From Candidatus Pollutiaquabacter sp. (GTDB lineage: Bacteria; Bacteroidota; Bacteroidia; AKYH767-A; 2013-40CM-41-45): DNA of 23,462 nt. The notes beneath the pieces were generated by a model, which did not search any database, was not told the origin of the DNA, and saw nothing but the letters and a program-made list of their open reading frames with translations. Below are positions 1 to 7,420 of the stretch, piece by piece. The stretch covers positions 1 to 23,462 of the forward strand of contig CAINVI010000177.1 of the NCBI GenBank assembly GCA_903854075.1, written 5' to 3'. The stretch's first letter is position 1. Every line of letters begins with the position of its first letter. The translations under genes were made by a program, and so were the position numbers.

Positions 1-477
1 ATTGATGTGTTGTTGGGCAAAGAACTGGATCTGAAAGGAGCCGGCTATAACGTCAATCAAAGTAAAATTGCGATCGGATCGGGTGGGTTATTCGGCAAAG
101 GCTTTCTGCAAGGCACACAAACGAAGTTCGATTTCGTGCCGGAACAGAGTACGGATTTTATTTTCTGTACGGTCGGCGAGGAGTGGGGATTCCTGGGCAG
201 CATAGTGGTCATCGGATTGTTTATGTTGCTGCTGATTCGGATAATTATCATCGCTGAGCGTCAGCGCTCCCAGTACACGCGTATTTATGGCTATGGTGTT
301 GCTTCCATTTTGTTCTTTCATCTTATGATCAACATCGGGATGACTATTGGACTGGCTCCGGTAATCGGTATTCCATTGCCGTTTTTCAGTTATGGAGGAT
401 CTTCACTCTGGTCGTTCACCATTCTGCTTTTTGTTTTCATTAAGCTGGATGCGTACCGCTTTCAGATACTTCGATAA
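1..477 (+). CDS. rodA: RodA, SEDS-family cell-elongation glycosyltransferase (3' part)
   Basis: This is the C-terminal 158 residues of a SEDS protein; the frame is open through base 1, so the start lies outside the window. RodA polymerises lipid II into glycan strands in the inner membrane, working with an elongation-specific class B PBP. Visible are the conserved loop around residues 15-45 (GYNVNQSKIAIGSGG, then FLQGTQTKFDFVPEQSTDF), the GEEWGFLGS motif, and two to three following membrane segments ending in the family's PLPFFSYGGSS signature. The QGTQTKFDFVPEQ wording fits RodA better than FtsW. The end is intact at TAA 475-477 and is followed directly by a terminator. In Bacteroidota rodA usually closes an mreBCD-mrdA-rodA operon, which would lie upstream; that is inference. 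Confidence 0.96.
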   Translation: MDVLLGKELDLKGAGYNVNQSKIAIGSGGLFGKGFLQGTQTKFDFVPEQSTDFIFCTVGEEWGFLGSIVVIGLFMLLLIRIIIIAERQRSQYTRIYGYGVASILFFHLMINIGMTIGLAPVIGIPLPFFSYGGSSLWSFTILLFVFIKLDAYRFQILR

Positions 478-488
478 GTAACGGCAAA

Positions 489-519
489 AAAAAAGAGCCG
501 TCATTGACGGCTCTTTTTT
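489..519. terminator. Bidirectional intrinsic terminator between rodA and the PpiD-like gene
   Basis: A perfect 14-bp inverted repeat (489-502 and 506-519) around a 3-nt loop has a GAGCCGTC core flanked by A and T runs. It therefore reads as a terminator on both strands and serves the convergent rodA and ppiD-like genes. Confidence 0.92.
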
Positions 520-532
520 GAAGGTGAACTTC

Positions 533-2626
533 TTAATAGAACTTACCTCGATTATCTTCGATGCCTGCGGATTCCTTCAGCGCATTGAGAACTTCGTATT
601 CACTGCGTGCGCGACGTTGGTCAGCCATCTGTTTTCCGGATGAACTGAAGTCGGTAGTAGCGGTTGGTTCGGTAAACGATTTGACGAATAATACACAAAC
701 TCCATTATCGCCGGCAACGGGCTTGGAAAGTTGTCCGGCTTTAAGTCCGAAAGCGGTACCGACCAATTTAGGTTCGTTACCTAATCCTGGAACAAAAGGA
801 CTGCTGAAGGAAACATTGTCAGCATCCATCGCAGCAGTATTCAGTTTAGAAGCCATATCATCGATTGATTTGGCGCCGGTAGCGTTCATTTTTTCGATCA
901 GCATTTCTCCCTTTTTCTGCTTGCGGGCTTCCACAGTGACCTGCTCGCGTACAGCATCCAAGGGAAGGATACCTTTTTCACGAATATCAGTCAGTTTGGC
1001 AATAACGAATTTATCACCGAAGGTGAACACTTTGGAAATGTCGTTGATTTTAGCCTGATATGCCCAGCGAACAAGTTCGCGCGGTTGATCAAGACCAGGG
1101 ATATTTTTGTCGGCTTCGCGAATGTTATCTGCAATACGCTTGTTGAGTCCTTCTTTGACAATAGAGCTGTCGAAGTTAGCCGCAGAAGTATTGTTAGCCG
1201 CAAAAGAATTGGCTTTGCCGTAAGCAGCATCGTAGGTGCGCTGCGACGGTTCGATTTTGCGGTCTACCGTAGCTACACGGATTTGCAGAGTCGGATTTCC
1301 TTTTCCGGTAACTTCAATCAAGTGAACACCGAATTGTGAAGTAACGATTGGCAGGTCGCCGACTTTACCGTCGAAGCAGGCATCGTTGAATTCTTTTACC
1401 ATGGTTCCGGCGCGGAACCAGCCCAGATCGCCACCTTTTGCAGCAGAACCAGGATCTTTGGAGAAGGTAGTAGCCAGAGCGCCGAAATCAGCACCTTTCT
1501 TTAAGGCATTACGAAGGCTATCAGCAGTATTACGTGCCTTAGCAGTGTCTCCGTTTTCAATGGAGAGCAGGATGTGACGTGCTTTTACGGAATCAGGCAC
1601 CATTTTCTGTCCGACCAGGCGTGATACTTTCACAGCACCACCGTCTTCATACGGACCAACAACGGTTCCAACAGCTGCACCGAACAATACCGTATCGATA
1701 GCAGGTGATAAGCTTCCTTTGGCAAAGTAGTTAGAATCATACGGCGTGTCGGCATTACGATTAACAACAACAGCAACATCTTCCGCGGTGGTCAGTTCGG
1801 TTTTACGGTCGTTGATCCAGGTAGCCGTTTCCTGACGGTCTTCAGCGGATGGAGTTACGTCAAACGCTACATATTCCACCTTGCGGATTGTTTCAGCCTG
1901 ACGGTATTTATTCTGGTTGGCGTTATAATACGCTTGAAGATCACTTTCGTCTACGTTCGCACTGCTGTCAGGAATGGAGTTGTAGTCAAGACGCACAAAA
2001 CGCATATTGGTCAGACGACCCATGTCCATGTAATTGGCTTTTGCTTCTGCCGTGGTGATGAAAATACCGCCTTTGATTAGCGTACGGTATTTTTCGGCGA
2101 TGCGCTCTTCACGAATAGCATCTTCGAAATTCTTCCATTGCAACTGTACATTTTCGTCGCGGTTCGGAAGGTCTTTCAAGAACTTAAGCACAGCGTTCTT
2201 GTCGAACATTTTAGTATTCGGATCCGTGAAGGCTTGCTGTACTTGCGGATGCGGATTGTTGCCGCCAACCATGTCGAACAACTCTTCTGCGCTGCAAGAA
2301 AGACCAAGCTTTGCATATTCCTTACCGAGTGTGTTGTCGTTCACGTACATGTTCCACGCTTGTTCGCGGAGCATATCCGTAGTATTCTGGTCCACCGTTT
2401 CGGTACGGGTGTTCATCTTGTAGTTTTCAATCAGCTTGTCCACTCGCTGTTCGAACTCCTGGTAGTGTACTTCTTCACCACCGATTTCTCCGACAACATC
2501 ACTGCTGCCGCTGAACATAGCTGAATTGGAGCCCAGTAAGTCTCCCAGAATAAAAAGTACCATGGATACGCCAACTACTCCGATGAGCAGTCCAACGCGT
2601 TTCCTAATTCTTCCAATAACGGCCAT
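533..2626 (-). CDS. PpiD-like peptidyl-prolyl cis-trans isomerase (SurA_N/parvulin)
   Basis: The 697-residue product is a membrane-anchored periplasmic folding factor. A basic N-terminus (RIRKR) leads into one transmembrane helix at about residues 11-31, followed by a SurA-like N-terminal chaperone region to about 240. A clear parvulin/rotamase domain lies at about 345-443, with KARHILLS at its start, then FGALATTFSKDPGSAAKGGDLGWF and a closing TSQFGVHLIEV. Length and layout (N-terminal anchor, long chaperone arms, inner parvulin domain) match PpiD of Bacteroidota rather than soluble SurA. The ATG at 2624-2626 gives the membrane anchor directly and has no Shine-Dalgarno, as is normal for the phylum. 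It is the last gene of the lptC-to-ppiD cluster, 164 bp after the CorC-like gene, so it may have its own promoter. Client proteins are probably outer-membrane proteins (inference). Confidence 0.93.
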   Translation of the reverse strand: MAVIGRIRKRVGLLIGVVGVSMVLFILGDLLGSNSAMFSGSSDVVGEIGGEEVHYQEFEQRVDKLIENYKMNTRTETVDQNTTDMLREQAWNMYVNDNTLGKEYAKLGLSCSAEELFDMVGGNNPHPQVQQAFTDPNTKMFDKNAVLKFLKDLPNRDENVQLQWKNFEDAIREERIAEKYRTLIKGGIFITTAEAKANYMDMGRLTNMRFVRLDYNSIPDSSANVDESDLQAYYNANQNKYRQAETIRKVEYVAFDVTPSAEDRQETATWINDRKTELTTAEDVAVVVNRNADTPYDSNYFAKGSLSPAIDTVLFGAAVGTVVGPYEDGGAVKVSRLVGQKMVPDSVKARHILLSIENGDTAKARNTADSLRNALKKGADFGALATTFSKDPGSAAKGGDLGWFRAGTMVKEFNDACFDGKVGDLPIVTSQFGVHLIEVTGKGNPTLQIRVATVDRKIEPSQRTYDAAYGKANSFAANNTSAANFDSSIVKEGLNKRIADNIREADKNIPGLDQPRELVRWAYQAKINDISKVFTFGDKFVIAKLTDIREKGILPLDAVREQVTVEARKQKKGEMLIEKMNATGAKSIDDMASKLNTAAMDADNVSFSSPFVPGLGNEPKLVGTAFGLKAGQLSKPVAGDNGVCVLFVKSFTEPTATTDFSSSGKQMADQRRARSEYEVLNALKESAGIEDNRGKFY

Positions 2627-2747
2627 AGCAGGTCGTAGTATTTAATGGTTAAACAATAACGTGTTACCTTGCGTGAAAACCACTCGTAATCAACTGAAAA
2701 ACAATATCATACGAAAGAACAAGACAAGGCCCTCCAATCGAGGAGTG

Positions 2748-2755
2748 CGAATATA
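2748..2755 (-). promoter_or_regulatory. Candidate -7 box (TATATTCG) for the PpiD-like gene
   Basis: Read on the minus strand this is one mismatch from the Bacteroidota -7 consensus TAnnTTTG and would give a leader of about 115 nt. No convincing -33 TTTG was found. The 2627-2790 gap also holds a weak GCCC-GGAA-GGGC hairpin at about 2778-2789, just after the upstream stop; it lacks a T tract. Confidence 0.3.
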
Positions 2756-2790
2756 CGAAATTTTTGATTCGGAGGTTGCCCTTCCGGGCC

Positions 2791-4074
2791 TTAGGATTCC
2801 CGTTCCAGGCGCAGTTTCACCTGTTCGATGCGGTGGCTTTTTACCTTCACCGCGGTGATGGTAAACGGCGGGATTACGACCTCTTCGCCGGGTTCCGGTA
2901 CGTTTTCGTGGTGATGCAGGATAAATCCGCCCAGGGTTTCATAAGCTTCGTGTTCCGGAATGCCCAGGTTGAACTTCTGGTTCAGATAATCGATTTCTAA
3001 GCGTCCGGAAAGCAGGAATTCATGCTCACTGAGTTGTTTTTCAACCTCTTCCGGTACATCGTGCTCGTCCTGGATGTCGCCAAAAATCTCTTCCATCACA
3101 TCTTCCAGCGTCGCCATACCGGATGTGCCGCCGAATTCGTCGACTACCACCGCCACACTGCGGTGCTGGTTGGTGAATTGTTTCAGTAAATCATTGGCGC
3201 TCATTGCTTCGGGAACAATATGAACTGGCAGCATCACCTCACCAATCGAGGTGGGTTGTTTGAACATTTCAGACGAGTGCACAAAACCGATAATATTGTC
3301 GATCGAGTCACGATACACCAGCACTTTGGAAAGTTTGGTTTCCACGAACAGTTTATGCAATTCACGGACGGAGTCCGTCACTTCAATGGCAACGATCTCA
3401 TTGCGAGGTACCATACACTCCCGCACTTTGACATCCTTGAAATCGAGTGCATTCTGGAAAATACGGATTTCAGTATCCATTTCTTCCGCCTGCGGATTCT
3501 TCGTGGTAAGATCGCGGATGTATAAGTCAAGATCGATGCGTCCAAAAACCGGTTTCTCTTCCACAATAGCTACCCGAAATACTTTCGTCATCAGAAATTT
3601 TGAAATTCCAAGGGTGATCCAAATGATCGGGTAAAGCAACAGGTGAGTCAGTCGTATAGGAACAGCGAGAAAATTGAGAATGGCGTTCGGGTTAATACGA
3701 ACCAGTGCCTTCGGCAGAAATTCACCTACGACAAGAATAATAATTGTGCTGATGAGTGTTTGCAGCACCAGAACAATACCGCCGGAACTCAGCTGTGCCG
3801 GCAAGTAATGGCGCAGCAGTTCCGGTGCCAGCAACCGTTCGGTCATCTCGATACTGTAGATGACCAGCGCGATATTGTTGGCGATAAGAACAGTCGCAAT
3901 AAGTTGCGAAGGTGTTTTGACAAAACGCCACATCAACCGCGCCGCGAAATTTCCCTGGCTGCGTTCGAGTTCGATCCTCAATTTATTGGCCGAAAGGAAG
4001 GCGATTTCGACGCCGGAAGAAAAGGCCGAAAAGAGCAACGTCAGAAAAATAAGTACGATTGTCCACTCGGACAT
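2791..4074 (-). CDS. CNNM/CorC-type membrane protein (DUF21-CBS-CorC_HlyC; 'hemolysin family')
   Basis: The 427-residue product has the three-part CNNM/CorC layout. A DUF21 membrane region covers about 1-185, including the ETEL-like entry SSGVEIAFLSANKLRIE and the GEFLPKALVRINP motif. A CBS pair covers about 205-330, with MVPRNEIVAIE and VVVDEFGGTSGMATLEDVMEE. A CorC_HlyC domain lies at about 345-425. Family members bind adenine nucleotides through the CBS pair and are implicated in Mg2+/divalent cation transport; the 'hemolysin' label is historical. In gliding Bacteroidota a homologue is called GldE, but that name goes with a gldD context absent here, so no symbol is given. It follows the 79-residue membrane gene after 43 bp and probably shares its transcript with lptC. 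Transport substrate is not determinable. Confidence 0.94.
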   Translation of the reverse strand: MSEWTIVLIFLTLLFSAFSSGVEIAFLSANKLRIELERSQGNFAARLMWRFVKTPSQLIATVLIANNIALVIYSIEMTERLLAPELLRHYLPAQLSSGGIVLVLQTLISTIIILVVGEFLPKALVRINPNAILNFLAVPIRLTHLLLYPIIWITLGISKFLMTKVFRVAIVEEKPVFGRIDLDLYIRDLTTKNPQAEEMDTEIRIFQNALDFKDVKVRECMVPRNEIVAIEVTDSVRELHKLFVETKLSKVLVYRDSIDNIIGFVHSSEMFKQPTSIGEVMLPVHIVPEAMSANDLLKQFTNQHRSVAVVVDEFGGTSGMATLEDVMEEIFGDIQDEHDVPEEVEKQLSEHEFLLSGRLEIDYLNQKFNLGIPEHEAYETLGGFILHHHENVPEPGEEVVIPPFTITAVKVKSHRIEQVKLRLERES

Positions 4075-4117
4075 AGGAAATCAGTTAACGCATCAAAACT
4101 ACGAAAAGAAACCGACT

Positions 4118-4357
4118 TCAGGATTTTCTGTTCGCGGGACCGCCTGAGAGTATTTTTACGCCGTGCAACAGAATAGTGAATAATGTTCCCAGCAGCGCGG
4201 CCAATACCATGTTCCGCAAATGGCCTTGCTCCAGATCATCCGGCCACAGTAAATAAAGCGATTCGAAGACAATGAGCCAGAAGGCAAAATGGAAGACGAA
4301 AAAATAGAAGAACCGGGTGAGCAGATGATCACTCATGCGGTCGTAGAGCTTTGACAT
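4118..4357 (-). CDS. Small two-helix membrane protein, unknown function
   Basis: The product has 79 residues. Two hydrophobic stretches, at about 13-36 (RFFYFFVFHFAFWLIVFESL) and 47-68 (RNMVLAALLGTLFTILLHGV), are joined by a short acidic loop (WPDDLEQ). N- and C-termini are charged. No enzymatic motif is visible. It lies 16 bp after the 58-residue membrane ORF and 43 bp before the CorC-like gene, all on one strand, so it is almost certainly co-transcribed with lptC. I do not recognise a named family. The position suggests a conserved accessory of the envelope cluster, but that is inference. The ATG at 4355-4357 is the natural start, since the tight spacing supports it. Confidence 0.72.
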   Translation of the reverse strand: MSKLYDRMSDHLLTRFFYFFVFHFAFWLIVFESLYLLWPDDLEQGHLRNMVLAALLGTLFTILLHGVKILSGGPANRKS

Positions 4358-4373
4358 GGGTTGTGCTGATTAC

Positions 4374-4550
4374 TTATTTTTCAGATTCGATGCGTTGCCG
4401 CCTGCGTACCAGGTACATCACAATGGAAAAAGCGGTTACTACGAGCATCCACAAGGCAGCCATCAATCCATCGGCGAAGAATTGATAACCGGCAACAGCA
4501 CCGCTGATCAGAGTAAGCGCCAGCCAGGATATTTCAAGAATCCTCAACAT
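4374..4550 (-). CDS. 58-residue membrane microprotein overlapping the lptC stop
   Basis: The ORF begins with ATG at 4548-4550 and ends with TAA at 4374-4376. It begins MLRILEISWLALTLISGAV and ends YLVRRRQRIESEK. Two hydrophobic helices, at about 5-22 and 29-48, are followed by a positively charged tail (RRRQR), which by the positive-inside rule places the C-terminus in the cytoplasm. Its start lies 17 bp inside the 3' end of lptC in another frame, a typical translational-coupling arrangement, and it ends 16 bp before the next small membrane gene. Without it a gap of about 176 bp would be left in an otherwise tightly packed operon. No known family is recognised. It is short enough to be missed by length-limited gene callers. 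Confidence 0.68.
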   Translation of the reverse strand: MLRILEISWLALTLISGAVAGYQFFADGLMAALWMLVVTAFSIVMYLVRRRQRIESEK

Positions 4551-5106
4551 TTTCTTCCGCGTTTACAGAGATGATTCCTTTGATGTTAAAGATACGGTAT
4601 TGGCTGAAATCCTGGTTGGCCTCAAAGCCGTTACCGTAGATGATTTCGTCGCGAGTCGTGATTTTGACGAATTCGTCACTGTTCAGTCGTTGCCGACGTT
4701 CGTCCCAGATCAGATGTTCGGTGGTGAGTTGCTCCCCGCGCTCATTGACTACCACCACGTTTTTTCGGGCTTCCAGCTTGAGTTCACGGTCGTAACGGAT
4801 GGCATAATTCGCCGACAAACGACTGGTCACTTCCATTCTTTCATTGTAAAAAATCGCTTTTACGCCTTTGGGCATTTCGGTATACGGGCGCTCCGTTTCG
4901 TAACGGTCCAGCACTGGCGCCGTAATCTCCACCTTTACCGCACCGGAGTCGCTATAGAGGATTTTGATGTTTTTGGCTGATTCAACCGGTCCAACAGTCC
5001 CTTTTTCGTACAGCTTTACTTTATCCAGGTCATTCTCGCAAGCGGTCAAGCCGGCAAGAAAGCCCAAGAGAGCGACTGACAGGAGGTGTTTTTGGGTGAA
5101 AAACAT
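4534..5106 (-). CDS. lptC: LptC, lipopolysaccharide-export periplasmic protein (lipoprotein form)
   Basis: The 190-residue product resembles the Bacteroidota LptC family, which links the inner-membrane LptBFG transporter to the periplasmic LptA bridge for LPS export. It starts with a lipoprotein signal peptide (MFFTQKHLLSVALLGFLAG then LTAC, acylated Cys23), unlike the transmembrane anchor of proteobacterial LptC. The rest is the beta-jellyroll characteristic of Lpt proteins: NIKILYSDSGAVKVEITAPV, the TEMPKGVKAIFYNERMEV segment, ANYAIRYDRELKLEARKNVV and a late YGNGFEANQDFSQYRI motif. Length is normal for the family. It heads the minus-strand cluster; the 58-residue ORF starts within its last codons. 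A TAGGTTTG box sits only 7 nt before the ATG, suggesting a very short or absent leader. Confidence 0.93.
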   Translation of the reverse strand: MFFTQKHLLSVALLGFLAGLTACENDLDKVKLYEKGTVGPVESAKNIKILYSDSGAVKVEITAPVLDRYETERPYTEMPKGVKAIFYNERMEVTSRLSANYAIRYDRELKLEARKNVVVVNERGEQLTTEHLIWDERRQRLNSDEFVKITTRDEIIYGNGFEANQDFSQYRIFNIKGIISVNAEENVEDS

Positions 5107-5113
5107 GTTACTG

Positions 5114-5121
5114 CAAACCTA
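5114..5121 (-). promoter_or_regulatory. Candidate -7 box (TAGGTTTG) for lptC
   Basis: This is an exact match to the Bacteroidota TAnnTTTG element on the minus strand. A TTG lies about 21 bp further upstream, in the range for the -33 element. It ends 7 nt before the lptC ATG, so the transcript would be leaderless or nearly so. Confidence 0.45.
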
Positions 5122-5211
5122 CCAATGTCTGCGGACATTCCCCAATTTTCTTTCAGCAATGGTCTAACGTTAAAGCACGTTAATCCTGCCTCAAACTCGT
5201 CCGAAAACATG

Positions 5212-5219
5212 TACATTTG
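5212..5219 (+). promoter_or_regulatory. Candidate -7 box (TACATTTG) for the M13 peptidase gene
   Basis: This exact TAnnTTTG match lies 29 bp before the ATG at 5249, in the divergent lptC/peptidase spacer (5107-5248). No good -33 TTTG is visible at the expected distance. The expected leader is about 20-25 nt. Confidence 0.45.
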
Positions 5220-5248
5220 GGAACGAATTTCAATTCCTTAATCAACTC

Positions 5249-7297
5249 ATGAAAAAAGTATTGTTTCTTGTTTCGATCGCTGCCATTGCTGGGACGGGAC
5301 TAGGTATTTACAGCTGCTCGAACAGCTCCGCTACAAAAGGCGTTGGTATCGACGTAGCTAATTTTGACAGCACCGTCAGTCCTCGCTCCGATTTTTTCGG
5401 ATTTGCAAATGGCGGCTGGATCAAGTCTCATCCGATTCCGGATGATCAAGTACGTTGGGGAACCTTCAACATCCTCCGCGACAACAACAAGAAAAATCTC
5501 CGTGATCTTGCTGAAGCGGCTGCATCAAAAAAAGATGCTGCCCAAGGTAGTCCGGATCAGCTCGTGGGCGATTTCTGGAATTCAGCTATGGATACCGTGG
5601 CGATTGAAAAAGCCGGTTATTCACCGATTGCTCCTGAAATGGAGGCGATCACCACTATCAAAGACCTTAAAGGCGTCTTAGTAACGGTCTCTCGTATGCA
5701 GGCTTACGGCGCCAGCCCGATGTTCTCGTTCTATCCAGGACAGGATCCGATGAACAGTGAAGTAGTGGTTCCGCAAATTTACCAGGGCGGATTGTCGCTC
5801 CCTGACCGCGATTATTACATCAAAGATGATGCGCGGTCTAAAATGATCCGTGAAGAATTTGTCGGTCACGTAACAGCCATGTTCAAGATTTATGGGGTAG
5901 ACGAGAAGACAGCTTCCGCTTATGCTAAAACAGTACTTCGCATAGAAACCGAGCTGGCAAAGGGTTCGATGACTCGCGTCGAAATGCGCGATCCGTTCAA
6001 GACTTACAACAAGGTTTCAATAGCCGGACTCGACTCGTTGACGCCGTCGCTGAAATGGTTGGATATGCTGGATGGAATGGGCGTCCCTAAACGCTATGAT
6101 TACCTCGTCCTCGGGCAACCGGAATTCATCAAAACGTTGGAGAAGCAATTGAAGTCGAATTCTATCGACGACTGGAAAGTTTATCTAAAATGGAACCTGC
6201 TTCATTATGCTGATAATCTAACTACGAATGAACTGGAAATGGAGTCGTTCCGATTTTACAGTCAGATACTGAACGGACAAAAGCAAATTCAGCCTCGCTG
6301 GAAGCGGGTGATTGACATGGCTGACAATATGCTTGGCGATGCGTTGGGTCAGATGTATGTGGCCAAATTCTTCCCGCCGGATGCCAAGAAGAAAGCCGAT
6401 GAGCTCGTTACCAACTTGATGGCGGTTTATGATGAGCGCATCAAGCGTTTGGACTGGATGACGGAAGACACCAAAGTGAAAGCGCTTGATAAATTGCATT
6501 CCATCATGCGTAAAATTGGCTATCCGGATAACTGGAAAGACTATAAAGGCATGACAATCACACGCGATAATTATTTCCAGAATGTGGTTAACGCTTCAGT
6601 CTGGATGAATAATTTCCAAATGAATAAGATTGGTCAGCCGGTTGATCGTACCGAATGGGGAATGACGCCTCCGACGGTCAACGCGTACTATAATCCATCC
6701 ATGAACGAAATCGTTTTCCCGGCCGGTATTCTGCAGCCGCCTTTCTTCAACGCGCAAGCCGATGATGCGGTCAACTATGGCGGAATCGGTGCGGTCATCG
6801 GTCATGAAATGACACATGGATTTGATGACGAGGGACGTAACTTCGACGCTAAAGGAAACCTGTCGAAATGGTGGTCGTCGGAAGATTCTGCCAAATTCGC
6901 GGCCAAGACCAAACTTATCGTCGACCAGTTCAACGGATTTGTAGTGCTCGATTCGCTGCATGTCAACGGTGCATTGACACTTGGCGAGAACATCGCTGAT
7001 CTCGGCGGACTCAGCATCGCGTATGAAGCGTTTAAGCGCACCGAACAAGGAAAGTCGAACAAGATGATTGATGGTATGACTGCCGATCAGCGGTTCTTCC
7101 TTGGGTTCGCTACCATCTGGGCGGGTAATATTCGTCCAGAAGCGGCCGCTCAGCGACTCATTACTGATCCCCACTCACCGGCTGAATACCGTGTGAACGG
7201 TACTCTCAGTAATATGGAAGAGTTTTACAAGGCCTTCGGCGTGAATTCGTCCGATCTGCTCTATCGTCCGGATTCACTTCGTGCCAAAATCTGGTAA
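5249..7297 (+). CDS. M13 (neprilysin/PepO-like) zinc metallopeptidase lipoprotein
   Basis: The 682-residue product is a full-length M13 endopeptidase that cleaves oligopeptides. The signal peptide ends in a lipobox with Cys23 (GIYSC), so it is predicted to be lipid-anchored in the periplasm or on the outer membrane. The N-terminal M13 domain begins at about residue 45 (RSDFFGFANGGWIKSHPIPDD, the family's FxxFANGxW opening). Catalytic elements are complete: the substrate-binding NAYY at 478-481, zinc-binding HEMTH at 519-523 with Glu520 as general base, and ENIAD at 580-584 supplying the third zinc ligand and the stabilising Asp. The end (YRPDSLRAKIW) carries the usual terminal Trp. It appears monocistronic: its own upstream TACATTTG box and a strong terminator at 7322. 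A role in peptide nutrition or envelope peptide turnover is inferred. Confidence 0.97.
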   Translation: MKKVLFLVSIAAIAGTGLGIYSCSNSSATKGVGIDVANFDSTVSPRSDFFGFANGGWIKSHPIPDDQVRWGTFNILRDNNKKNLRDLAEAAASKKDAAQGSPDQLVGDFWNSAMDTVAIEKAGYSPIAPEMEAITTIKDLKGVLVTVSRMQAYGASPMFSFYPGQDPMNSEVVVPQIYQGGLSLPDRDYYIKDDARSKMIREEFVGHVTAMFKIYGVDEKTASAYAKTVLRIETELAKGSMTRVEMRDPFKTYNKVSIAGLDSLTPSLKWLDMLDGMGVPKRYDYLVLGQPEFIKTLEKQLKSNSIDDWKVYLKWNLLHYADNLTTNELEMESFRFYSQILNGQKQIQPRWKRVIDMADNMLGDALGQMYVAKFFPPDAKKKADELVTNLMAVYDERIKRLDWMTEDTKVKALDKLHSIMRKIGYPDNWKDYKGMTITRDNYFQNVVNASVWMNNFQMNKIGQPVDRTEWGMTPPTVNAYYNPSMNEIVFPAGILQPPFFNAQADDAVNYGGIGAVIGHEMTHGFDDEGRNFDAKGNLSKWWSSEDSAKFAAKTKLIVDQFNGFVVLDSLHVNGALTLGENIADLGGLSIAYEAFKRTEQGKSNKMIDGMTADQRFFLGFATIWAGNIRPEAAAQRLITDPHSPAEYRVNGTLSNMEEFYKAFGVNSSDLLYRPDSLRAKIW

Positions 7298-7321
7298 TAA
7301 CTAACGCTTATTTTTCAACGG

Positions 7322-7354
7322 GAACGCTATTCGAAAGGATAGCGTTCTTTTTTT
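7322..7354 (+). terminator. Intrinsic terminator after the M13 peptidase gene
   Basis: A 9-bp perfect stem (7322-7330 with 7339-7347, core AACGCTAT) around an 8-nt loop is followed by a run of seven T. It lies 25 bp after the stop codon. Confidence 0.92.
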
Positions 7355-7391
7355 GTGCAAACTGAGCCGCTCAGCATCGCACAATTCACGG

Positions 7392-7399
7392 TATCTTTA
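7392..7399 (+). promoter_or_regulatory. Candidate -7 box (TATCTTTA) for the helicase-transporter pair
   Basis: One mismatch from TAnnTTTG, 21 bp before the helicase ATG and downstream of the preceding terminator. A new transcript must begin in this 66-bp stretch, which supports the assignment. No clear -33 element is seen. Confidence 0.35.
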
Positions 7400-7420
7400 C
7401 GTCCTTTGTAAGACGATATT

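Noticed and set aside
3220..4176. Rightward ORFs of up to 177 codons opposite the CorC-like gene
   Set aside because: The minus-strand protein is a full-length recognised family with all motifs; the plus-strand translations show no domain.
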